A stretch of 64,000 bases of DNA. It comes from Prostheceraeus crozeri. Lineage: Eukaryota > Platyhelminthes > Polycladida > Euryleptidae. The stretch is taken from positions 62,001 to 126,000 of the forward strand of contig CAJQUW010009088.1 in assembly GCA_907163375.1 (NCBI GenBank), in the 5' to 3' direction. Shown piece by piece: positions 1 through 9,930 of this stretch (within the stretch, counting starts at the first letter, position 1; each line of letters begins with the position of its first letter). Position numbers and translations under genes: made by a program. The notes beneath the pieces were generated by a model, which was given only the letters and a program-made list of their open reading frames with translations, had not been told where the DNA came from and ran no database searches.

Positions 1-2889
1 CTATGTAGGGTTTGAGGAAGGCTTTCTGTCTAAATTTGATAATGCGGTGAACTGACTTTAGAAGCATGCCCATTTCTAAATAGAATTTTAGTATGCAGAA
101 GTGTACGAGATAATTTTTCTTATCATATTGGGTGAGTAAAAGTTTGCGGCATGGTTTGTACCTTGGCTGTCCACACTCTGTTAAGTTATTATGAAATTGT
201 GACATGAGTGGTGAAAACATATCTTCAGTCACTTCACCAGATTCAGGTGCGAGTGGGAAATCAGCAGTTTTATTTTTAATGCTATTTGGATAAATCAAAT
301 CCACTTCAAAATAATATCCCCAATCACCTTCATCTGGAATCTTCAGTATGTTTGAAGGGTTGGAGTAATACTCAAGCTCATCTTGATTTAACCAACTAAA
401 CTCGGAATGAGGTAGTGGTTTAGACAGTGAACTGCCATATAAATTATTTTGGTCATAGTACTTTAGGTGGATATGATCATCACCTACTGTTTCAGATTTT
501 ATATGATGTTTATTTACAAATGTGAGACCACCGCGTATTCCGCGCTCAAATATATTATACATCTCCGGGTCTTGTAAGAGATGAATGGTCTCACCAGTCA
601 TTTTAAAGGCTGATTTAAAGGACATGGCTGGTAGACTGACAAAGTGGACAGGATCTAATTTGTCTTCTTCTAATGCCACTCGTCGAAATTCCTGAAAGAC
701 ATCAGCCAGCAAAATGACATCTAATTCTAAGTAAGCGATCATATAATCGCCAAACGTTTTACATTCAAATTTTAACCATGCCTCTTGAGCATGTTCATAA
801 TCTTCTACTGGACAATCTTCACCCGTCAAATCGTTTTGGAATTTGTCAATGGAAGGAAGGGTTGTTTCATTTAGTTTAGACATTGAGCTAAAATACGCAT
901 AAGGAAAGACTCCTTTGCGAGTGATTATTTCATCCGTTAAGTTTGGATAGTGTTTCTTCAAAGTTTGACTATGGGGAAGAAACTTGAGATTACGAACGAG
1001 AGAAGCTAGTGACGCTGACATGAATTGGAATGAATCTAAAAATTTTATTTCGAAGAAGACTGTCTTATTTTCTTTAGTTTTATCTACTGGTACTTTTGCT
1101 GTCATTGCCATGAATTTTTCTCTCGTTTGTGCTATTACATTAAACTGCCACGATTTCATCTGGCTCAACCCTCCTTTTATGAGCATATGACTGTCATAGC
1201 CCTTAAAGTTATGAAAAATGACGGGTAGTGTACGACGTCTCAACCTAAGTGAAAAGTTACATTTGGAGCAGAGTGCGTTTCTAAATTTACCAGTGATGTG
1301 ATCATGATCACGCACTTTCTTAATTTTATCGTCATCAAACGTTTTATGACATTTAGGACAGGATGTGCAACTTTCAAATTTTTGTTTGTCTTCATCTGAC
1401 ATATGTAGTGACTTACGCTGCAATTGGGAATCATATGATTGTTGAAATTTAGCAGCTTTATCGAGAAATTCTAGAAATTTTGAAATGCAATCTTCACCTT
1501 GCCAAGTATGCATTTTGTTTTGTCTATTCCTAAAGTGGTCATGCCATACTTCATAGCAGGATATGGCTGCTGGCTTGTGGATGATATCATCAATGTAGCA
1601 TTCTATGTCTGCGTAAATGACACGCAGGGGACTTAATTCGTCACCATTATCCCTATGTGAAAATATTTTATCTTTGGGCATGCGTTCCATTTGTAATTTA
1701 CCTCGCTTGCACCATTCATAGTGAGTTTCAAATTTATCTTTACTCCAAAAGGAGCGGATGCAGCGGTCGCATACAAAATGTTCACCTCTTTTAGAGTGCC
1801 CCAAGTGAGTGTACAAGCGAGAGATTTTGGGAATACCACAGTAGTGCCATTCCTCGCTATCATCTTGTTTTACTAATAAGAGGTTGACTACACGTTCATA
1901 ACAAGTTGAACGTGAATTATAGCGGGCACCCTTTAACCCCTTCTCCCACACGTGAACGACAATTTTAATCTTATTATGTTTTTCGAACGTTTCTACATCT
2001 TTGATTTTCATGTTGTTACTATCACAACCTTCAAAGTCTAGTTCATCCTCCCACTGTCTATAGCTATAGGTATGATTTCGATTCGCGTTGATATCATTAT
2101 AGTGAAGGATGGATAGGACTGCATATTTGAAACACTGTGATTTACAATCGACATTGATGACAGCTTTCTTATTATACAACGTTTTTGGTAGTTTAAATGT
2201 ACCTCGAGCTGCATGACTTTCTAATAGTGAAATTTTGAATATGGCTGAGTCCACACCATCAAAAATGAGAGCGCTGTCGCGTTGATTGAATTTATCTACA
2301 TTTGATTTTAAACATTGAATGTGAAAATTTAGCCAAGACTCGCAGTCTACAACTTCGGTTGCGGAAGAGGAAGGAGCATGAAACTGTATTCTCTCCGTCA
2401 CTTGACCCGTTTGAAAATCTATCTTAATATATTTTAGTTTAAGGTAGATGAGCGCCTTCATTCTAAAATTGTCTAAATTGTTGAAGAGCGCTTCGATAAT
2501 GTTTGAATTTTGAAGGAGCCACTCAGGAAAATCTACTATTTGAGTATTGGACTCCATGCAGTAGTCGCGTACTAAATTATTATGTGAAACATTAATGAGG
2601 GAGATGGTAGAGGTACCGTTGGTGTAGTGATCATTTGCATGCGTGTGTTGAAGTCTGTGCGAAGATCGCTGAAAGTGACTATCAAAAGAAAGAGGGCACA
2701 AATCGCAAGGAAAGGAGATGTCATCGTCAGAATCAACTTCACCTCCGGAGATTGACGCCGCTTTGCGTTGACACACACGTTGTTTGATGTGTCGAAGGAG
2801 ACTGTGCTTCCTTGTAAACATATGTCCGCAGTCGGCACATTCCCACTCGTTGCCTTGCCGCGAGAGTCCTGAGCTGGAACTCACATCAC
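1..2889 (-). pseudogene. Polinton L protein-primed family B DNA polymerase, N-terminal part, fossil
   Basis: Protein-primed PolB is the replicative polymerase of Polintons. Moving leftwards on the minus strand the remains show a C2H2-type finger (about 2770-2850), the insert that precedes the polymerase in this family (about 1900-2300), exonuclease I motif YADIECYID (about 1590-1620), exonuclease II motif HNFKGYDSH (about 1170-1215), the exonuclease III region (about 700-750) and palm motif A DQNNLYGSS (about 425-465). Palm motifs B and C lie beyond the window. A good splice acceptor ending in TTTCTCTTTCAG on the minus strand opens this large exon at 2889, so the gene probably used a spliced leader like the copy near 53 kb. 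It is broken many times and cannot be active. Confidence 0.85.
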
Positions 2890-3080
2890 CTGAAAGAGAA
2901 ATCATTCTTTCATCTCTGTTCAAGTCTCAGTGTATTGTTACAACCTACTTTGACTCAACAACTCTAAACTTTCCTCGAGAAGGGAGGGTGTTGGTGATGA
3001 AGTTAATGCCTGAAATTGAGGAAGATGCTATTAGCCACACGTTTGAGGGAGATGAGTGAAGAAATTTTCAACTTACCATT

Positions 3081-3356
3081 TCAACGAAATTATGTTTAAG
3101 CTTGATACTTCAACAAGATAGAGACTTCACTCAAATAATACGTCTCAAATTTGGAATTCACTTGTACGCCTCAAATAATAACAGAATTCGCTAGACAACA
3201 GTTCACTTATGCGTCTCAAAGACAGAGTGAAATGACACGAATGTCACTTTACATATATACTTTCATATTCATCATTCATTGGCTGTTCATTCTGATTGGT
3301 CGCTTGTTGATACTTAAGAATTAGAAAACATTTCAAAGTTATTATTCACAGTCAAC
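3081..3356. promoter_or_regulatory. Divergent promoter between PolB (minus) and a small gene (plus), Polinton L
   Basis: On the minus strand there is a TATA-like TATATATG (3252-3259) followed by a leader that meets a consensus splice donor GTAAGT near 3081, pointing to PolB. Two inverted CCAAT boxes (ATTGG at 3278-3282 and 3295-3299) sit between this TATA and the plus-strand start at 3357. Head-to-head small gene/PolB promoters with CCAAT elements are also seen in the right-hand Polinton near 53.1 kb, so the arrangement seems to belong to the family. The assignment is inference from motif spacing. Confidence 0.5.
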
Positions 3357-3752
3357 ATGACAAGCCCTCCGACAACACCAAACACAAAATTCTCTTCTCC
3401 ATCCTCAACACCAAACGCTCCAACGAAGGTAGAGAAGGTGTTATTACCAGCGGACAACGAAGAGAGTGTATGTGAGAAGGAGTGCCCCGACTTAACAGGC
3501 GTGAGGTGGAAGTATCTCCAGTATGATACTGACGATGTGATGGAGATCACCAGCACGAAATTCCTCCACCAATTATGGGAGTGGTACACCCCTAACTCCC
3601 AGCCACGAACTATGGAGGAGTGGGAGTATATTGACAAAGTGAGGCTCGCAGTGGAAGAACGATTAAAGCAACTGAACTGTTTTTGTTATCTATGTGAAGC
3701 CAGACTCTGGGACGATATTGACGATGAAGACCTTTTGAAATACATGCCATAA
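3357..3752 (+). CDS. Small Polinton L gene, 131 aa, unknown function
   Basis: An uninterrupted frame of 131 residues opposite PolB. The first third is rich in Ser, Thr and Pro and looks disordered. The remainder is acidic with several Trp and has a Cys pair C-F-C-Y-L-C near residues 107-112, followed by an acidic C-terminus. AATAAA overlaps the stop region (from 3752), a plausible polyadenylation signal. The 5' side has CCAAT boxes 60-80 bases upstream. I cannot place it in a known family. Other Polintons also have short genes of unknown role beside PolB. The open frame in an otherwise degraded element may be chance survival. Confidence 0.55.
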   Translation: MTSPPTTPNTKFSSPSSTPNAPTKVEKVLLPADNEESVCEKECPDLTGVRWKYLQYDTDDVMEITSTKFLHQLWEWYTPNSQPRTMEEWEYIDKVRLAVEERLKQLNCFCYLCEARLWDDIDDEDLLKYMP

Positions 3753-3800
3753 TAAATTTTTATTTCGTATTATCTTTGCTTTCATACTGACTTACTTGAA

Positions 3801-4418
3801 TGGGGCTTCAGTGGATGACTTAACCATGTATACATTTTCATTTGGAAATAGTAGCACGCTTAGTCTAACTTGTAAATCTTAAAACATTTCATATGAACGA
3901 TGATGGTAGATGAAATAGTGTCAAATAAAATTAAGATAGCTTACACTTCTGATACAGGGATAGCAATCGACTGTGATCCATGTGTAAAGAGCTTGTTAGA
4001 CTACGGATGGGCTTAAGTGGATGATTTAACCATGTATACATTTTCATTTGGAAATAGTAGCACGCTTAGTCTAACTTGTAAATCTTAAAACATTTCATAT
4101 GGACGATGATGGTAGATGAAATAGTGTCAAATAAATTAAGATAGCTTACACTTCTGATATAGGGATAGCAATCGACTGCGATCCATGTGTAAAGAGCTTG
4201 TTAGACTACGGATGGGCTTAAGTGGATGATTTAACCATGTATACTTTTTCATTTGGAAATAGTAGCACGCTTAGTCTAACTTGTAAATCTTAAAACATTT
4301 CATATGGGCGATGATGATAGATGAAATAGTGTCAAATAAAATTAAGATAGCTTACACTTCTGATACAGGGATAGCAATCGACTGCGATCCATGTGTAAAG
4401 AGCTTGTTAGACTACGGA
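3801..4418. repeat. Three tandem copies of a 206-bp repeat
   Basis: The block beginning TGGGGCTTCAGTGGATGA at 3801 recurs at about 4008 and 4213, giving three copies with spacing of 206 and 205 bases and only scattered substitutions. The third copy ends at ACTACGGA near 4418. The repeats carry no convincing gene. A short open stretch across the last copy is probably chance. It lies just downstream of the small plus-strand gene inside the Polinton remains. Confidence 0.95.
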
Positions 4419-4754
4419 AGAGAGAAGTGTGTTATGTTGCGTGTGGCGCGTGAGTGTCCTCCCATTTCATTCCATTCATCAATTCGTCTCATTGATAGAG
4501 ACAGGTAGAACTCATGGTTCTCATAACGTATGCAATGGAAAGTTTTAGGCAACCTTCGACAGTTGGCTAAATGTCGCCCTGGCGCGAATGCATACTACGT
4601 TGAGACAGAGGCAATCACTTGCAAACATGACGCAGAGAGATTTAACAAGATTGACCATTGCCGAATGTCCCTTGCGGTATACATAGCTACGGGTTTCACC
4701 GCCGCCCTTTACAGGAACGCCCGTCGAAAGGAAGTATTACACCGAACTTCATTT
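4419..4754. other. No recognisable gene
   Basis: Single-copy sequence between the 206-bp tandem repeats and the first 146-bp direct repeat. A plus-strand open frame crosses it, but its composition and its overlap with the antisense of repeated element sequence give no support for a gene. Confidence 0.6.
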
Positions 4755-4900
4755 GCAACGTTCAAGTTGACTGATAGCAGATTCAACTTAATGATAGTAT
4801 TCGCCAGTCCGAAGACTGCCCAGGGCAAACCGCGAGGAGGTTCTATCATGTCTTGCCCCCTGGTGGCCCTTAAGAGAGCCGATGGTTCGTTCTCGGGAGT
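4755..4900 (-). repeat. 146-bp direct repeat, copy 1
   Basis: Nearly identical to 5231-5376 (offset 476). On the minus strand the segment resembles the 3'-terminal coding part of the zinc/coiled-coil gene family: it carries the same local sequence (ending in the equivalent of TCTCTTAAGGGCCA) as the last exon of the homologous gene near 52.17 kb. It also carries a hairpin with loop CTAT on the minus strand at 4764-4789. It is probably a local duplication of the gene's 3' end. Confidence 0.85.
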
Positions 4901-4909
4901 AACGTCATC

Positions 4910-5176
4910 TTACACCCTACCAATTCTGCTGAGAGAGTCTTTGACTCTCTCTTTGGTAGCACTGTTGACTTCCACGCTAATTGGCACGTGACTAAAAAGT
5001 GGAATGTAGCGCCATTCCGTTGGATTGACAGCAGTTGCTGTCATCGGATTGCCAATCCGAGCAAGATTATTAAAAACTCTGTCTTGCTCCTCTCGCCTGG
5101 CAAACTCCTCAAATAAATTTCGCGGCCTTAACTGCGGTCCGCGAGGAGAGCTGACTTGACTGTTCGGCGTCTGCAT
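4910..5176 (-). CDS. Possible small gene, 88 aa, Polinton L, unknown
   Basis: An 88-residue frame starting at 5176 on the minus strand, with a TATATAAA box at 5208-5215 about 32 bases upstream of the ATG. The short gap means the ATG would sit at or very near the transcript start, so the true product may begin further in. The protein is rich in Arg, Asn and Pro with no domain I recognise. It lies between the two 146-bp direct repeats. Its plus-strand counterpart has no such promoter. Weakly supported. Confidence 0.35.
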   Translation of the reverse strand: MQTPNSQVSSPRGPQLRPRNLFEEFARREEQDRVFNNLARIGNPMTATAVNPTEWRYIPLFSHVPISVEVNSATKERVKDSLSRIGRV

Positions 5177-5230
5177 GATTGAAATGAAATGAAATGAGAG
5201 GCAGTGGTTTATATACCCCTCTAACGCGAC

Positions 5231-5376
5231 GCAACGTTCAAGTTGACTGATAGCAGATTCAACTTAATGATAGTATTCGCCAGTCCGAAGACTGCCCAGG
5301 GCAAACCGCGTGGAGGTTCTATCATGTCTTGCCCCTAGGTGGCCCTTAAGAGAGCCGATGGTTCGTTCTCGGGAGT
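5231..5376 (-). repeat. 146-bp direct repeat, copy 2
   Basis: Second copy of the block at 4755-4900. On the minus strand it continues from an apparent last exon: a splice acceptor reading TTTTCATTGCAG (near 5409-5420) precedes it, matching the layout of the homologous gene near 52.11 kb. It has the CTAT-loop hairpin at 5240-5265. Confidence 0.8.
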
Positions 5377-5473
5377 GAATTGATGGGGTGGTGAAGGCGG
5401 GCAAAGATCTGCAATGAAAATGATATGTATTAGAATAGGATATACTATCTTATTTACTTTTTCACTTACCAAG

Positions 5474-6640
5474 TTAGTCATCCTTTGGCAGTCTCGCGCG
5501 CTTCCGAATTGAAAATTTGTGTAGATGGCCGCGCATTCGTAGGCTGGCATGCAAACATTTTTTCGTTGGATGACCATTGTAGCATAGGATGGATTCGTCT
5601 AAATTCTGGTTTACGAGTACTTCGCCGGCCAAATGATTATCCCGAATAGGGATGTGAAATTCAAACAAACGATCCTCATTCACACGTTCCCACTCATCCC
5701 TCATGCGCTCCAACTTCTCATACGCCTGCCTCTCATCACCCCGCCGAGCCACAGTCCTCTCCAACTCAACATTCCTCGCTCTCAACACACTCATCTCCTT
5801 CATCATCTCCTCAAACTTCGCTTCTGCATCTCTCATTCTTCTCTCCGCAGCACTCGCCCTCTTCTCACACTCATCATTCTTCTCTTCCAACTCTCGCGTC
5901 TTTTTCTTCAAATCAGTCACACTACGCCTCATTCTAATATTATCATCCGCTACCTCCTTCGACTTCAGTTCCTTCTTTTTTAACTCATCCAACTCTTTCA
6001 CAACTTCATCCTTCACTTTCTTCAAACTCTCATACTTATTAACCAACAAATCATGCGCCATCTGCTGCGAAACATGCCTCTTCTCTTCATCCTTCAACCA
6101 CCTCGCCGACTGCACACGAATCCCACCACTCTTCACTTTTGGGGAAGATGAGCTCTTCGGGGGGTCGGTGATCACAATGTTTGACACCTCCGACGACGAA
6201 GAGCTCAACTTCCTCACACGCTCCCTATCTAAATCCACATCATCCTCATCATCACTCTCAAGCACTCTCTTTCGCCCAATCTCAGCCTCCAACGACGCAA
6301 CCGCTCTCGCCAACTCATCATTCTCAACAACATTCTCAACAACATTCTCAGCCTTACCCTCTCGCTCGATCGCCGACATTCGCTCCCTCTCTTCCACAAT
6401 CAACTGCGTAAATCTCAAATCAGTCACTAAACCACCACTACAGTCAGCATGCACTCTGTAGAAACGCGCCTCATCCTCATCACCCTTCAGCACTCTACAC
6501 TTCACGCACGCAACCCTATTCAAGATAATCATGTGGCCGGTGCCCGCCTTCTTGACATGAGCTTTGGCGTCCGCACTGCGATTTATTCGACCGCCCACAC
6601 ACATTTTGATATGGTATTTGCGATTTTTATCGTTTGCCAT
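5474..6640 (-). CDS. Polinton L zinc/coiled-coil gene
   Basis: I take the start at the ATG at 6640, because a splice acceptor (CATTATCTTACAG on the minus strand, ending near 6656) lies just upstream and the two family relatives start in the same way. The N-terminus has Cys/His clusters including CVKC about 50 residues in and a later H-x-D-C, suggesting zinc binding. An acidic Ser-rich stretch follows, then about 150 residues of strong heptad coiled coil rich in Glu, Lys, Arg and Leu. A Cys/His-bearing tail follows the coil. The frame closes at 5474 just before a splice donor (GTAAGTG), and a short last exon probably follows. Homologous genes lie at 27.7-29.8 kb and 51-52.5 kb. The layout recalls zinc/coiled-coil scaffold proteins, but the function is unknown. 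Confidence 0.65.
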   Translation of the reverse strand: MANDKNRKYHIKMCVGGRINRSADAKAHVKKAGTGHMIILNRVACVKCRVLKGDEDEARFYRVHADCSGGLVTDLRFTQLIVEERERMSAIEREGKAENVVENVVENDELARAVASLEAEIGRKRVLESDDEDDVDLDRERVRKLSSSSSEVSNIVITDPPKSSSSPKVKSGGIRVQSARWLKDEEKRHVSQQMAHDLLVNKYESLKKVKDEVVKELDELKKKELKSKEVADDNIRMRRSVTDLKKKTRELEEKNDECEKRASAAERRMRDAEAKFEEMMKEMSVLRARNVELERTVARRGDERQAYEKLERMRDEWERVNEDRLFEFHIPIRDNHLAGEVLVNQNLDESILCYNGHPTKKCLHASLRMRGHLHKFSIRKRARLPKDD

Positions 6641-6655
6641 GCCTGATTTATCGTT

Positions 6656-7241
6656 AGCTGTAAGATAATGAAATTTGTATAAGTTTGGAATCATGTAGTA
6701 CAGTCATATTCCTAAAGAGTGTAGTGAGTGGCACTCGATCCCGTCGACAGCCCGAAGGCCTTGTACTGATCACTAGGGAAGTGAGAGATCTTTCCCGATA
6801 CCCGCTCTTTACAGCTGAAGACATCATTGTCACTGCCCCGAAGTGGTAACAGGAACGCCGAGTCAAAGGTAGTGATCAGTAGCTGGGATCTAACCCCTCA
6901 AAGCTGCCTTAGACTTAGTTAAATTTCAAATCTGATAGCAGATTTGAACTCAAGATACTTGAAAACCTTAGTCTATATGTTAAAACTTTGAAAAAACTGA
7001 AAATTAAGAATTTTTAATAAATTCCGCATTTTACTACTCATACTACTTTTAAAAAATTTTATCAGTAGTAAAGACACTATCAAACTCTATCATACAAACT
7101 TTGAAGTAAGAAGATAGCTTGCCTACTTCAAAAGATAGAGTCCTTTGAAACACCCGATATCGGGAGCTCAGAGCGACGACCGTCGCTTACCTCGTCTTTC
7201 GATGAAGTGATCAGACTTACGTTGTCGGGGGTTTATATATG
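6656..7241 (-). promoter_or_regulatory. TATA promoter, leader exon and leader intron of the zinc/coiled-coil gene (L)
   Basis: On the minus strand TATATAAA (7233-7240) is followed by a roughly 40-base leader and a splice donor GAG|GTAAGC near 7190. The acceptor is near 6656, just before the ATG. The intron holds strong hairpins: CCCGATATCGGG, a long stem at 7099-7133 and a perfect 9-bp stem at 6926-6947. The last two have loop CTAT in the sense orientation. The leader near 47.6 kb is related in sequence. No coding signal is seen inside the intron. Confidence 0.6.
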
Positions 7242-7429
7242 CTCGGAAGAAAACTTAAAATGGCTCTATCTCCGAAAGTATTCATCGTAGCGACATGCGG
7301 TTTGCTGCAAACCATTCGTCTCATCATTCTCTATCATATGACACCTGAACCATTCTCATATGACCACGGGAAGTTGGTCCGTCAGCACATGTCCATGTAA
7401 CATGCCACAAGTGAAAAAATTCCTCCAGT

Positions 7430-8253
7430 GTGGTGAAAATTTTGAAAAATTTAAAACTTCCGAATTTCGACCTGGGACCTTTACCAAAACATTTTTCATC
7501 AAATTTCACTGACCCCCCCTCCCCCCTCCCCCCTCGTTCAGAGAAATTTGATGAAAAATGTTTTGGTGACGGTCCCAGGTCGAAATTCCACACTTTGGAA
7601 AATTTTCAAAATTTTACCCATACAAAGCCACTCTGACACTTAGGATTTTTTCAGGTGAGCTCCGACCTAAAATCTTGTAACAGCTCTAACTTTTGAACGA
7701 AGACAGATAGGAACAAGCCGTTTCTTTCACTGAATTTGTCTCACTCTTAGCTTTCAAACGAGCTATGGCACGACAAAATCCGTCTACTAGAAGCCAAGAT
7801 CGAAGCTAGCTGTCCAGAGGGGGGGGGAGGTCAGTGAAATTTGATGAAAAATGTTTTGTCGACGGTCCCAGGTCGAAATTCCACACTTTGGAAAATTTTC
7901 AAAATTTTACCCATACAAAGCCACTCTGACACTTAGGATTTTTTCAGGTGAGCGAGCTCCGACCTAAAATCTTGTAACCGCTCTAACTTTTGAACGGCTG
8001 GTCCGATTGACTCGCAACAAAAAAATGTTGTCGAGCAGTTTTTTCTCCTCTTTCGAATGCAACTCGAACGAACAAAATCCGTTCACTAGAACCAAAGTTA
8101 GAAGATTGCTGTCGGGGGGGGGGGTCAGTGAAATTTGATGAAAAATGTTTTGGTGACGGTCCCAGGTCGAAATTCCACACTTTGGAAAATTTTCAAAATT
8201 TTACCCATACAAAGCCACTCTGACACTTAGGATTTTTTCAGGTGAGCTACGAC
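7430..8253. repeat. About 292-bp tandem repeats with an inverted copy
   Basis: The block starting GAAATTTGATGAAAAATG appears at about 7545, 7835 and 8129, a spacing near 290-294 bases. Each copy continues through CACTTAGGATTTTTTCAGGTGAG, and the first two into the segment ending with a G-run. A partial inverted copy lies at 7430-7512 and faces the first unit across a C-rich spacer, which would make a long hairpin. Related fragments occur at 46.8-47.9 kb. Short frames across these repeats are not credible genes. Confidence 0.9.
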
Positions 8254-8480
8254 AGTCCACCCTCCCAACCTGGCCGGCACACCACGCCAACCTGGCCGGC
8301 ACACCACGCCAACCTAGACACCACATCACCGCGCGCTACACGACGGTCGGCCAGAGGGGGGGGGACGTCAGACCCGAAGCACCACGGCGGCCGACCACGA
8401 CACTCTGCCGGTCCAGAGGGGGGGGACGTCAGCGACGGCGGCCATCTTGCGCTATCCAGAAGTGGAGTTTTACTTACTAC
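8254..8480. other. GC-rich block with short repeats and a YY1-like site
   Basis: Markedly richer in G and C than its surroundings. It has two copies of a CAACCTGGCCGGCACACCACGC-like unit, two G-runs each followed by GACGTCAG, and GGCCATCTTG near 8440, which matches the core of a YY1 binding site. It may be a subterminal or promoter-like part of the adjacent Polinton. No gene is seen. Confidence 0.45.
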
Positions 8481-9640
8481 TATCATTCAGACTGCTTTAA
8501 TAGTTACTTCTAATAGGCATACATCAGATCCCGCGGAAATTAAATTGCTTAACTAAAAACCACGGCGATAAGAATGTTATGTTTCACAACATTGCCTGCA
8601 GGAAGTCCGAAGTAAATTCTTACTAGATAAGGCATAACTGTGGCAAAATATGATGCGGAAAGCATGTGAATTTTTAAAATGCTGCTATCTAAACATCCGT
8701 GACAGAACGAATAATAACAAATCTAGTAGAAGACATAACTTTTTTTCGGTAAATGTTTTTAGCACTGTATCTTTTTGTACATTCAACAAATCTCAACATC
8801 ATGATGAAGCTGAATGATAGCTCACACTGTTTGACAGTTCTCATGGAAAAATTCGGTCTTCTTCATGCTAAATTCCTGCATCAAAGAAAACTCTCAATTG
8901 TCTTTCGGAAAGCCTACTGGCCACAGCTGACCACTTAAGAAAGTAAATTTAACACGAAAATTACATATGAAAATGGTTCAACTTTTTTGTGAAATTATTT
9001 ATTAAACGGCTTGTGTGATCTGCACAGCAGTTAAACATATAAACACGAAATTCAAACATGACGAAGTGAACAGAAGTAAACATCATTCATGTTGCTTTAA
9101 TATATACTTCAAAGAATCTGAATCATACATCAGCGTCTAAAATTATAGGTTAGAATCACATAATCTAATTCTGTGGTTAGAATAACCTCCATTATTCCAC
9201 GAGAAGGAGAGAAATGACCATAGCGTACGACAACCACAGAACTAGATTAGGGAAAGACTTCCGGCTTTCATTCATTGACCGTTACTTGCACTGAAGCCGC
9301 GATTTTTTGTTTACATCGACGGTCGCTGAAAATACTTAGGCAAGAAATTGGAGTTAGCCAGCAGCAAAACATGAAAGACCAGTAAATTATAATGTTTTGC
9401 TTGAATTACATCATGCAATATTGTGTTCAATTGCTAAATTAACAAATGTGCGGTACCTTAGGCATGCCACAGGTTGAATCGATATTTGAAGAGGTCAAAA
9501 TTTGACGCCCACATCTTTCTTTTATCATTGAAGTTCTAAATTCTTGATTGACATGTTTGACAACTTGTAGGAGTCTTCGTATTTGAAGTAAATAATATAA
9601 CTTATAATTTTGTTTTTGACTGATATTATTCAGAGGATAT
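8481..9640. other. No recognisable gene
   Basis: AT-rich single-copy DNA on both strands with only short chance frames. I see no repeat, no coding signature and no structured RNA until the THAP-type sequence begins at 9646. Confidence 0.6.
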
Positions 9641-9645
9641 ATGTG

Positions 9646-9930
9646 TCATGTTGTGTTCCTCGCTGCAAAAATCGAGCGATAAAATTTTCAACATTATCAT
9701 TTCATTTGTTTCTGTGTAGTAATCCCGATCTTCTCAAAACTTGACTGAGTAAAATATAGTGAAAGAAATTCATTCCCGTTAAAAACGTCTCATTCGTATG
9801 TTGTGCTCACTTCGTTGGCAGCGATTATGAAGATAACTTGGTATCTCGGGGAAGGCAAGGTGAGAAAGTCAGTTTCAGACGAAAACGTCTTTTGAAAAAT
9901 AGTGCAGTTCCCAGTGTTTTTTTATGGTTA
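9646..9930 (+). pseudogene. THAP zinc-finger domain of a P-element-like transposase, broken
   Basis: In one plus-strand frame the sequence begins CCVPRCKNR, the start of a THAP domain (C2CH zinc finger that binds DNA). About 50 codons later it shows VCCAHFVGSDYE, the second zinc-ligand pair and following acidic residues, and ends with RRLLKNSAVPSVF, the AVPxxF box that closes THAP domains. Three in-frame stops interrupt the middle, so it is not functional. THAP domains occur in host regulators and in P-element/THAP9 transposases. The transposase-like sequence 1.3 kb downstream favours the latter. Confidence 0.75.

Larger units (their letters stand above)
1..7241 (-). mobile_element. Polinton (Maverick) fossil L, partial, runs off left edge
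   Basis: Remains of a Polinton, a large self-synthesising DNA transposon related to viruses. Read on the minus strand from its right side it holds a spliced leader, a zinc/coiled-coil gene, a short divergent gene on the plus strand, and PolB leaving the window at base 1. Capsid, integrase, ATPase and protease genes are not in view. The same order appears in mirror image in the element at 50.6-64 kb. The right boundary is uncertain: the last clear genic signal is the TATA box near 7240, but repeats up to about 8480 resemble those beside the other copy and may be subterminal. I see no terminal inverted repeat pair. The element is well broken, with breaks on the order of ten, and is older than the middle copy. 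Confidence 0.8.

Noticed and set aside
4530-4991. 153-residue plus-strand gene
   Set aside because: Antisense to the duplicated 3' end of the zinc/coiled-coil gene; no promoter or domain on this strand.
5633-6461. Plus-strand Ser- and Leu-rich frames
   Set aside because: Shadows of the coiled-coil gene on the minus strand.
8242-8556. Coding frames in the GC-rich block
   Set aside because: Low-complexity composition open on both strands; more likely regulatory or repeat sequence.
9646-9930. Functional host THAP gene
   Set aside because: Three in-frame stops within the domain and decayed transposase sequence downstream.
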